Shown here piece after piece: positions 37,930-49,900 of a DNA stretch of 64,000 nucleotides. Source of the stretch: Struthio camelus (Eukaryota; Chordata; Aves; Struthioniformes; Struthionidae); assembly GCF_040807025.1 (NCBI RefSeq), contig NC_090942.1, forward strand, positions 65,614,911 to 65,678,910, in the 5' to 3' direction. Below the pieces are notes generated by a model that saw nothing but the letters and a program-made list of their open reading frames with translations, ran no database searches and was not told the origin of the DNA. The translations under genes were made by a program, and so were the position numbers. The first letter of the stretch is position 1. Each line of letters opens with the position of its first letter.

Positions 37930-40900
37930 TGGATGACTGGGACAACAGCGATGAATTTATCCAGAGACTGGACTTCTCCAGTTGTGGAGAAGAAAGCGAA
38001 GACAGAAGCATCCAAGAAGAGGACACCCTGAGCTCGAGCCCTCTGAAGAGCTGCGAGTTCCAGAAGTGGCGTGGGAGCAGTCCTCTCCCAGTAACCCCTC
38101 AGAGGAAACTCAGTGAGATTTTTCTCAGCAGGACTAAAGCTTGGGTGAGTCCTGCCCTGAAGTCTTCACCGTCTGTGACCAAGAGCCATTGTAATGCTGA
38201 GACACCACTGCACATCACCTGGAAAAAGCTGCAGCTCTGTGACACCCCACACACTCCCAAGGTAATGGGATGTACCTCTGAGTCCACAGAAGCCAAGTCT
38301 GTGGCATTGCTGAGGTGTTGCTGTGTGGATGATGAGTGGTCTTTGTTACTAACTCTGTGGAAAGTATTCTTTGAGTCTTACCTTTGTTAGTCTGTTCCTC
38401 TTCCCTCATTCTGTTTGTTAAAGATATGGACTACAGGCACCTTCACTGTGGAACTGTGATTCATAGCTTGAAACCTATGAGTGGGAGCAAATGTTTCGAT
38501 TCTTTCCAAGCTGTTAACAACAATTCCTTGGCAGTAGATAGGTTTGACTGAAGGACCTGGGCCTTATCTGTATCTCGTGTGTTGCTCACCCTCTACTTAG
38601 GGGGCTCAACTTCGACATCATCTCTGTAGGAGCTGTGCACTGTGGTTGCAGAGGGATAAATGCATCCCCCTCTGTGGAGCCCCTCACCCCAGGGGCCACA
38701 GGCAGCTGCACCAACTGCCTGCTCTGCTCAGCCCGTTTTGGATATAAGTGGGTTTTCTCTTTGAAAAAGTTAATTAGAAATGGAAACGTTGCTGGGGCAT
38801 ACTCCTGTTCTCTGTCAAATCCAGAACACTTCCAACTAACTTGTTTAGTGATGCTGATTCTCTCTTTAAATGAAACTGAGCTGCTCAGTGAATCTGAGGA
38901 AGTTAGGACTCTATTCTTACAGTAACAAAACCTCTGTGGAAGGAGTAACAAATCAGTGTGTGCAAATGAAGGAAGACTAGTATGTCTTCTACATCACTGT
39001 CATAAAACCTAGTTATTACCTACTTAAGCTAGCTTCTTGGAAGAGTAGTACAAGCCACTATTTCTTGAGAAACTTCTGGTATGAGTATAACACAACTGGT
39101 ATCTTCTGTAAGCACAAGTGAGACTTGGAGCCAACTTCTCTGTTCCTAGGTAACTTGTGTTGTGTATGCATTCAAGAATTGGAATGAAATGTAGCTTTTT
39201 GGGGGGGCCCTCTCCCAATATTTCTGCTGTAGTAATAGACTGGTTGCTCCTTTGCCGAAGTGGCACGCGGGAGGAGATCAGTCCCTTTAGTACCTCTTGT
39301 AGGCTAGGATTTGGCTTTTCTCCTGGGTCAGGGCATCTAGTGACTAGCTGCTATCAAAGGGTTTTTGTTTCTGTCCCCATTCAGAAACCTGGTGATGTGG
39401 AGCATAGCTACTGAGGAATGGCACACCCATCTCGAGAGGAAAGTGGCTCTCAAAGGCATTGCTCCAGGAATTTTCTGCAGCCACCCTTCATAAGAAATCA
39501 TCCTGAATCTCATATCAAATAGGCGATGTATCTAGAACCTCCTTCCAGACCAGATAGGCTCATGGTAGCACAGGGTGCTTTTAGTATGTGTTCACCTGTA
39601 GTTTGCATGTTGGTTGGATGCTTCAGGACATGCTGTCTGGGTAACTGCTGCGGACACCTTGCAGTCTATAGGCAGCAATTGCATTAAATCAGACAACTTT
39701 CCTTTCCCGTCTTCTGAGAGAAAGGTCTTGTTTCCCCAGCAGCCAGCAAAAGGCAGGCTCTAAAGGGTCTAAATCTGCTTGTAATAATGACTGGGAATGT
39801 TCATCTTGGAACATCTGAAGATGAGAAAATTAGAGAGAGTAGAGCCACATCTAACTGTGCACAGATGAACACTGGAGCCCCAGCTAGAATGTGTGGCAGA
39901 GCAGGCAGGTGATTATGTTTTGTAGACCTTTTCAGTCTTGGAAAAAAATTGCTAGAGCTAGTTATGGTAGCTGCCTTGCTTATACCGTACACCCGCAACT
40001 ACTCCCAGCTGACATTGCTCAGATGAGAGCAAAATCTGTCCTGTTATGAAGCAGAGCTCTAGCAGAGCAGGTGGGAATTGGACATGTAATGGAAAGCTAC
40101 AATTATATTTTACATTTCCTTCTTGACTTGTGGCTAGCCTGGGACATAGCCACAGTTCTAAAGAGCTTCTGGACTGCTGGATAAGTTTGCCTTGGTCGTA
40201 GTAACCCAGTGGCTGAACTCTTCTGTATGGTATTGAAATGGGGGTGTCCCAGGAGTAAATACATCCCTAAGCGCAGCATCAACTGGATGGATACTGGATG
40301 CAGCTGTCATCTGTATTTTTTTTTCTTCCGGAAACTTCAGTAACTTGAAGTGGAGAGGGGAATCCCAAATATGATCTGGTGAGAGTCAGATACCCCTATA
40401 TCTTTTTGGCTGAACAGTTACCTTGATCAGTGTGAAAGGACCTTCTTGGGAAGGAAAATCTTGAGTTTGAGAAGGACTTTTAACTAGAAGATAGTAGTAT
40501 ATTTAAAAACCCTGTTAAACCCTATCCTACCACTTTGCAACAAGTCAAATGCAAACTGGAAAAGCAGACTTGTATTTCATAGAGCTGACTAAAGGGATTA
40601 AACCATCATAGGAAGTAAGTAGATTTTCCATCTTCAGATAGAGACTAGTTCCTTCTCTGAAGCCTCAGTTTACCCAGGTCAGGGTTTGGAACTAGTAAGT
40701 GAAATCCAGTGGCTCATCTTCTGCAGGAAGTTGGACTAGCAGATCTAGAGGTTCCCTCTGATCTTAATTATTGAAACTAAAGTTTCTCTCCCTTTTTCAA
40801 GGAGAACTGTTTTATGGCCGCTTTGCCAATAACCATACCAAGATGCTTCTACCAACTTCTCCTCTGCTAATGCTGCTTATTGCTGGGAAAACAAAAGGGA

Positions 40901-43900
40901 ACTCTAAGTCATGTCCCATCTCATTCTCCTGACAAAACTGTCCTCACCAAGCTGATGTGACAGCTCCGGCTTAATGGAGCTGAATCTTCTATGTTAATGC
41001 AACTAATGGTGCAATGCCTGTGGCTCTGTCAGTGGGCAAGAGGAGCAGCTGGCTCCTCCTGACTTCTTTTAGAAAAAGCTCTGCAAGCCTCACCCAAACG
41101 AGCAGGGGAAGGAGAGTGTGAAAGGGCTTAGTGAATAACTTAACACTTTGTGGAAGGAGTAGCAAATTGTTGGGACTAAATTAGGGCTGCAGTGTTTTAA
41201 TGGATGCTTCAGCTATCCTGAGAAAAGGACTTGAATTCTCCTCGACAATGTATTTTTCCCTATTTGCAACAGGGTAGAGATTCTGTTCTAGTATAGCAGC
41301 AATAAAAACATTTTACTGGCTTATCTACCACTTCTTTTTTTTTTTTTTCTTAATACAGAGTCTTCTATCAAAGACAGCTTTTCCTTCGTCTGGGACAAAG
41401 ATCCCACCCAAAGGCTTTCGACATTTGAGATTTACTCCTGGTGCTGACTCAGATGATTCTACCCAAGCTTCTCTTGTCAACATTAACCCCTTTACACCAG
41501 AGTCGTACCGACAAATGCTCTTTCTTCCTAATGGCAAGCGGAAGGCCAGAGGAGAGCAGTAAGTGAACTCACAAATAATGGATGGGAAGGAGTCTGTCTA
41601 AAGAAGATGACTAATGAGAGACATTTAGTTCCTAGACTTATTTACTAAGAATGAGTTGGTTCATTTCAGTGGTATTTGTTGGTGCAGAGCAAACATCTGC
41701 AGACATGTGAAGGTAACAGAACAAACGTGAATGAAATGCTTTGTTTCCTTTGTTCAGGAAGTGTAAGTGGGGGCTCAACGGTTAACCTCAATGCTATCAC
41801 TGTGGGAGATAAAACACCCATACTGGTTGGGAAAGAAAGGTCTGAAGTGGAGTTTGGTTCAGTTATGCACATAGTCACAACTCAAAGACTTGCATGTTTC
41901 TATGTAACCTAGTTCATAAGAGGTACAAGCTATCGCTGACCTGCAAAGGCTCTGGTCTGGGGTAACCGAGACCCAAATTCACAGTTGGGTATGTGAATGC
42001 TATAATGAAGTCCAGCTTCTCTCAGAGCCCCAAAGTGTTACAGGACAGACTTTCACCCTGGGTATTCCTCTCTAAAGCATGGCGGCAGAGCTCTCTCTGT
42101 CACTAGGAGCTGGATATGTGAGGCCATCTGCCACATAGCCTCCCCAGGAATGAGATGGTGAGCAGAAAAGTGCTGCCAAATAACACCCCCGTGGACACTA
42201 TGAAAGCTGGTATGTGGAGGCTTTCTAAATGGGAACAAAGACTTCCTATCCTGGGACTACATTACTTGAGGCCTTAATTAGAAACTCCTTGTGTACTAGT
42301 CCTCTATAAAATACATGTCTTGTTAAACTGTAAAGCGAGTTCTGATGATTCTTTTGAAAAATGTTTTCGTATCAAATCTCAGTTGGATTGCTGTATTCAA
42401 GCAGTACATCCACACTTTCCTAAACCTCTGTTTTAGGAGGGAACCTGATCCAAGAAGCCAACTAAAACAGGAGCTACCTACCAAGGTGAGTGTCCCTGCA
42501 TAACTCTCCACAGAGTATAACTTCCCTGCAAAGATTTGGTGCTTGATTAAATTTATTCTGCTATTGGAGTTTAAATCATGGCATCATGACAGAGGATGAA
42601 CACCTATATTAGGCAGGAAGAAATCAAAGAAATGAGATGGAATAATTCCAGGCTTGAATGCTTTAGGTTCTCATTTGTTTGAGTCAACAAACTTGGGTAG
42701 CAGATCTGAGGCTTTGACAATTAATCCTAAAACTCATCTATTTTGGCCAGAAGGTCTTTCATAGAAAGACAACATAATTCAGGTTTTCAAGGGGAAAGTG
42801 ATAGAATTATTGTAAACAGTGACAGTGTCTTTCTGATTGGAAAAAGCAGATGTATTGCTATTCCTATTAATCAGCGTACTGAGCATCCCTGGATGTGAGT
42901 GGAACATGGCTTCTCTATCGCAAATAATACATAGACCCACATTGCAAAAAGCACTAATACTGAAATGAATGGCACTCATAAGGATAAATCCCAAGAGCTG
43001 AGTTTCAGTTGTAGAGGTCACGATGGTTAACTTCTGAAATGAGGCAGCAAATTCTTTCTTCTCCTTGAGCAGAGAAAACAGTCTTTTCCTGTAGGTTTTG
43101 GCAGGTGAACAAAGAAGATGCTTCTGATTTCTTTAGAAAACTTTGAATAGTACTGCACTCTACTTGATCGTCTTGACTCTCTTCAACAACAGTTGTGTGC
43201 ATAAACTGAGGTACAGAGTACTAAGGTACTGCTGTGAGACCAGGAGAAGTGAGGAGAGCTCGGCTTTCGCATGCAGCTGAGAGCAGTGAGAGTGTGTAAG
43301 TAAATACTGCCCATACCTGAGAGTAGCTGCTGACTTTCCTGCAGCAGGTTTGAAGAATGCTGCTTTTCACCAGCTGAAAATCAAGCTCCTGACAGGTGAA
43401 TAATCTAGTGTCTAATGGAGCCAGCTGTGATGGACTAATCATCTAGCTCTACAGGGATGTTCAGCTGGCAAAGCAGGAAGAGCAGCTTGGTGTGCCGTGG
43501 TTGCTCATCATGGCTGGCCTTTCGCTCTTCTCCCGTGGTAAAGGTGCGTGGGAGGAATTGGCCTTCCTTTTGCCCTGGGCTTGCTGCCTGGCTGGAGTGT
43601 GCATGTGTCTTGGGGTCCAAGAGAAGACGCTGCTGCAGCTGATGTAGCTACAGGGCAGCAAACGCTATCTTGCAGCACAAAACTGAATTCTTCTGCTGTT
43701 GTCAGTTTTGCACTTTGCTGGCAAAACTCAGTGCCAGGCCATGTTGGCAAGGCTGTGTGGTCCCTCATGGCCTGTGTGGGTGGCTTCATGCACCCTTCAT
43801 TGGCCCTGCAGCCCACCAGCACTTCATGGCCTCCCATCCACCTCTCAAGTTTATCTGGAGGTAGCTACCAATCCAGCTGGCTTCTGGAAAGCAAGCCAAG

Positions 43901-46900
43901 CTAAGCTGAATTAAGTATCTGTATTCAGATGAGGCAGAAATCTCAATTTTTCCCTTGCAGCCCCTTGAGGTAAATATTTCCCTATCTCAGAGCAGGTAGG
44001 TAGAATTGTTTGTACATTGTAATTCTAATATATTTAGATTTACTGGAAGAATAGTAGTACCCTCTAGCTGTGAAGACCAATACTGCAGTGAAACCAGTGT
44101 CTTGAAAGGAACTACAGCTGCATAGTATACCTGTTGCCATGTGATATCTGGGACTACCGCAGTTACTCTTTTCTTTAGAAGAAAGCCTCAAATAACTTGT
44201 GATTTCATATTTCTGGTTCACTGCTGATACCAAGACAGTGCTCTTTCTGGGTGAGTAATTGTTTAATGAGTGAGTATTACTGCTCACAGGTATGAAATTG
44301 TGTGCTAGCAGTTAGTGTCTTTATTCCCTGAGAGCTCTTAAGATGCTGTAAGATATAGCCATCTTATGAAGTGCAATGTGTTGTGATGGGCTGCTCTTCC
44401 ATGTAGGCTGTATCTCGCTGGCTGTGAGGGCCAGCTCTTTCCTCACTCCCTTTAAACTCGCATACAGTTCCACCAGCAACCATACCACATAGTTTATCTG
44501 GAAACCACTGTGTAATGTGAGTCTCCATCATTGCAAGTGATGGGAGGATGAAGGGAAGTCACTTAATGCGTTTTTGTGCTGTCCACTTCATGCTCCGTTG
44601 CTTGTCTGGTCGCTTATTTAACTTTTTTACCCATCTGCCCTGCCAGTAGACATCCTTCCACAGGTGTACCAGCACCTCCTATTTCCTCAGTGACTGTTAC
44701 TGTAGCAATATTCTTCCAGCTGTGCTGCAGGCTCTTAGCCATTTCTGTGAAAAGCAGCACCCACAGAGCGAGGAAACAGCTGGGAATACAAATAGATACA
44801 CTGAGGCCAGCTGATCTGCTGTTAGTCAACAGCCAGTGCTTCAGACCAGAGCTTGAACCAGTGCAGACTACACCTGCTGCTGGCAACTCTAGCTGCCAGG
44901 AGGCAACTCTTATGTAGCTGGGGCCACATTAAGCTAAGGTACCAAGCTTCTCTCACGAGCTCAGAAGATGCAATAGTTCTTATTTAAACCTCAGCTCAGT
45001 ATAAGAGTCTGGTTAATGCTCAAAATGTTTTGGGAGCTTTTAAGATGCTATAAAATGCAGTCTTATGAAATACAATGTGTAGTGATGGGCGCTGTTTCCT
45101 TCTCCCTCCTTTGTGATTTCCACTGCATGAGCATGCAGCTCTCCAAACTTTCCCCAGCTGTCTCATTTGCTGCAATTAACCCTTCTGCCTGTAAACCCTG
45201 CTGTGGAGAGCGAGAGCTGAACAGTTCAGGGGTGCAGGACTTTTGCAAATCAAGCCTAGTGATAGGCCTTTTTCTATGGCTAGATAGAAGACCATTTTTT
45301 GTTCTCTGCTGTTTTGCTCCGACTCCCTCAGCCATGGGTCTGGGAATTGGGTGGGCTGCAAAGAGATGTGATGGTGGTAGCCCAGGGAGGTTTACATGCA
45401 TACAGCCAGCTAGAAGCCAATTCCCTACTCCTTAGCTGCTGCAATTCCTAACTCTATGGCTAGTGAGTCATGTTTAAAGAAACAAACAAAACCATAAATC
45501 CATCTTGGTTTTTTTTCCTCTTCTCCTTGGCCTTTGACAGGTGACCAGAAAGAGCACAGCATCCCTAAGTGGAAAGTCGTGTTTCAGACAGGCAGCGTAT
45601 CTGCATGTGTGCATGGATGAATAAATCTAGAACAGGAGAGGGACCAAAATGAGTGTCCTGTGTGGGCAAATGCTGCACAGCTCTAGAGGAATGACAGATT
45701 TTATTTGAGTCTTTAAACTCATACTCCTATCTCTGCTTCTGATGTGACCTTCTAGAGATATCCTCTGAAAGAGAGCAATATGGTTTCCCGCTACAAGAAG
45801 GAGTTCCTGGAATTGGAAAAAATTGGTGTAGGGGAATTTGGCTCTGTCTACAAGTGCATCAAACGCCTTGATGGATGCGTTTATGCCATCAAACGCTCCA
45901 AGAGGCCTCTGGCAGGATCCTCGGATGAGTGAGTGTGCTAGCTGGAAACTGCAGGTGGAAATGATGGGCATGTTCTTGGGAGGTGTGATGGGGAAGGATG
46001 GAGCGTGGGTCTAAAGGTATCTGAGTAAAACTGGTTGCTGTTACTCCCCAAATAACACTTGGGAGGGTGGAGAAAGTTATCACTCCAGGACTATTGAATA
46101 TAAATGCCTGAAGAAGAGAAGGAGTTGCATCCATTGCAAAAGTGATGTGACTGTTTACCTGGACTCCTCAGACCCATGCAGCCAGCTTGTTTTAAAGTAA
46201 TAGCTGCCGAGCATATTATCTATGGTGTTCCTGCCCTGCTGCACAGCCAGGACCGCATGCATTTATATTGCCCAGCTACTGTTGTGTCCCAAGTGCTGAC
46301 ATGCTGACATAGTCTTTGAAGCTGCCTTTGTCTCCTGAACAAAGGTTTACTCAGTGATTTTGACAGCTGCTTAGCAAGTCTGGTGTGGGACTCATGAACA
46401 CCTCTGTTTTCTCTTTCCTAAGCCAGGCTATAAACCACGGTTATGTTCAGTCCCAGGCAGGGCTATGACCCCCTGTCACCACTGCTCTCCCTGTGCTTGT
46501 TTCTCCAGGCAGCTGGCCCTGCGTGAGGTTTACGCTCACGCTGTCCTTGGACATCACCCCCATGTCGTGCGCTACTACTCAGCGTGGGCAGAGGATGATC
46601 ACATGATTATCCAAAATGAACACTGCAATGGTAAGAGCTGCAGCCTTGTTTGAGATGTTGGGACGGGTGCAGCTATCTTTGTTTGTACTTAAACAAGGGA
46701 GGCTTTGATTTCTGATGAAGCAAACCGCACTTGGGTTCAAGTTTCATGGGGAATCCAGTAATGGCTCTCGGCTTTTAGATGAAGCTCTGAATGGTGCCAA
46801 CGTCTTGCAGGTAGTGAATGCCCTCTTATTTGTGGGGTTCTTAGAACAGTTCCTCTGTGTTGGTTGACCTGGAAAAGCAGTCTCCATGCTAATGCTGAGC

Positions 46901-49900
46901 TGCCTCTGAGACTGCCCAGGTGAAGCCTGGTGTTATGAGGGCAAGTAATTCAGGAGAAGCTAATCTAAGTGCAATGTACTTTGGAAATGAACACTTTTAA
47001 ATCGAAGCGAGGAATGATTTGAAGAGAGACTTCTTGGCTGAGATGAAGATGCTTTGCATCTCACATTCCTGTTGGTTGGAAGTGAGGGCTCAAGAATGCA
47101 GAAGAGCAAAGAAAAATAATGGGGTGAACTGTCCATTGGTGTTCCAGGCAGGGTGGTATATTCCAACTTGGGTTTGCTCCTGGCCGTACCACTGGTTGGG
47201 GGACACGGCTACTGTAGGAGCTGATTGCAAACATTCTGTTCTGCTCACTCAATTGCCCCTCAAGTCTGGGGGTTCAGTGATGAGTGGTGATAGCTGTTTG
47301 GAGTAATGACTTAAATCTGGTGGAGGTAACTATGAAACATGGTGATCATTGCTGTAGTGAGGCACCTCTTGTGATCTGGTGGATGAACACCTGAAAATAA
47401 AGGAGAGGTGGTACAGAGAAGGCTGGGGAGAGAAAGGCCAGGGTATTTCCTGTTTTTGAAACAGCAAAACTTCTCTGCTTCCGTGTCAAACGTAACATTA
47501 TTCAACCACAAATCTGCTAGTGGAAGCTTACTTTCCTTTCTCCACCGTTCATAAACCTGCCTCCTGCCTGTAAGGATGGCAAAAGTAATGAACTTTTTCT
47601 GCTTGCAATAGCAGCAACATTGCTACTATGTCAGCCTTTTCCGTGCTGTGAGTGGCACTGCAGTCACTTAGTCTTTGGCAGGCAGGAGGTAGAGTGCTTC
47701 TAGGCAATGGAAAAACCTGAAGGAAAAATGATGATATCGAGCATGATCACTAGAGCATGTATGGCTAGTCTGGTCTGAGTCTGTCACTAATAAGTCCATT
47801 TGTGCGCTGGGCGATAAGAAGTTCTACTAAACTCTTCCAAACACGTTGGTCTATAAAATTTGTGAGATTTGAGACTGACTGCCTCCTCTTAGGTGGGAGT
47901 CTCCAAGATGTGCTGCTGGAAAATGCAAAGCTTGGACAGTATTTCCCAGAAGCAGAGCTGAAAGAAATCTTGTTACAAGTCTCCATGGGATTAAAATATA
48001 TCCACAACTCTGGCCTTGTGCACCTGGATATCAAACCGAGTAGGTATAGGTCTCTTCTCTTTTGCCCTCCAAGTGCTGCCCTTTCTATGCCCAGTGACCT
48101 CTCTAACTGGCTGGAACTGTTACATTGCTTTAAAGGAGAGAGAGTTGTCTTAAAAGGTGAATGTATCTTCTGTTTCTTGCCACCACTGTTGCTCTAAAAC
48201 GGAACCTTCTTCTATAATTGGCAGAGTTTTACTTCTGTTTCATGACCTTTGTAATCTTGATTCATGGGAACAATCACTTTCACACCAGTAGGGCAATAGG
48301 GCTGCTAATGAAGACAGGGACTTCCTTATTTGTTACTGTCTTGTTGCACACCATTTGACCTTTGCAAAGGTCAAGCTGAAGCAAAAAGGGAATATTTACT
48401 TCCTCTGTATCTACCCTGAGGGATTAACTTTCTTCAGAGTAGTAACAAGCTTTCCTCTCTGTGTGGCTGAAGATGGGCACCTGAATTGCAATATTCTCCC
48501 CACAGTCACATCCAACCTCTTTCCTGGTGAATTGTGCTTCTAGCTTGGAGAGCAGAGGGTGGGGCAGAGATGTTGATTATACTGGGATATTTTATGCGTA
48601 AGACACAACTATCTCTTATTCGATATATTGCTGAAAATCTAATTCATGTAGAAAGACTGGTGGGCCAGAAGCCCGTGCATAATGTCTGTGGTTGTGAAGC
48701 TTAAGCTAGCTTGGCTGACAGAGATGGGATCTTTAGCAAGTTGCCAGGCTGCTCTAATCAGTTTATTCAAATCACACAATTGCTGAACTTTGTCTTGCAG
48801 GTAATATCTTCATTTGTCACAAACTGGCAGTTGAGGGCCCTGCTGGGCAGGAAGAGAGTGACAGTGAAGATGAATTCTCTTCTAGTGTGGTGTATAAGAT
48901 TGGTAGGTTTTACCTGGCTTTACAACTGGCTTAAATTGGAGCTTCTCATTACTGTTTGATACAGCTCTGTCCTGCTGGCTAAAGAGATGCTATTTGCATG
49001 TAGAACTGATAGCATGGTTTTGAATGCCTTGGTGCTAATCAAAATTAATCTCTCTAAAGAGGTAAGTCATACAAAGGTCATATCCTTGTCTTCCAAGCCC
49101 AGATACGTGAGAAGAGGTGGGCTTGCCTCAGTGGTTTATAGCCTGACTGCTCTATCTTTGCCTTTAAAGAGCAGGCTGTTATTGATGGAGATCTATGTCA
49201 GTCTGGTTGATCAGTCACTATTTCTCTTAGGTGACCTTGGCCATGTGACATCAATAACAAATCCCCAAGTCGAGGAAGGAGACAGCCGGTTTTTGGCCAA
49301 TGAGATTTTACAAGAGGTACAGCTACTGGTGGGGTGGTGTGCAAGTGGAGAAAGACCAGCTATAGTAAAATCATTAGTCTGCCATATTCCTTTTCTCATG
49401 GCTTCTCTCTCGTGTCCAGTCTGGCTGTGAAATTGGAGAGATCAGCAGCCCTTTACTTAATGAAGGGTAGACTCTGTCCTGTAAATATTTATCATACCTC
49501 ATAACTAACCTCATCATTGGGTTATTGCAGCTATTTCCCTTGTAGGGGATGAATGGAAGAAAAGCTTTATCAGTTTGGTGGTTCCCTTTCATTTTAATTA
49601 TCCAGCTGAGATGGAACTGCTGGATGTGACCACTGAGGAATACGCCTATCTAGACAAACACTGTTTAGGGTACTGTAAAGAGACGGCAGGCACAGCTGGA
49701 AACGACTTAAGTCCTCATAAGCTCTATTCTTAAACTGACTGTAGCTTTGCCACTTAGGCCACTGAAGAAAAAGGGCCTCAGCATGGAACAAGCAGCTTGG
49801 GGATGCGCTCACCAGTTCAGGTGCTGAACCCTCAAGATACATTGTGCTGCAAATAGATTAGGAAATAAATGTTAGGTCAACATAAGCACGTGCAGTCTTA

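Larger units (their letters stand above)
42486..45755 (+). other. WEE2 intron 3 with local duplication and a SINE-like fragment
   Basis: No coding exon is seen between donor gtgagt (42486) and acceptor gaccttctag (45755). It contains two diverged copies of a segment of about 60 bases (44331 and 45034) and a possible MIR 3' fragment (44796-44865). Several open frames of 100-140 codons have no family match. Confidence 0.65.

Noticed and set aside
45016..45435. 139-codon open frame in WEE2 intron 3
   Set aside because: No motif. It overlaps the diverged duplication copy and lies between confirmed exons 3 and 4.
47727..47780. Possible C/D box snoRNA (ATGATGA followed by CTGA) in a WEE2 intron
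   Set aside because: The boxes are only about 45 bases apart, there is no terminal stem, and no C'/D' boxes are evident.
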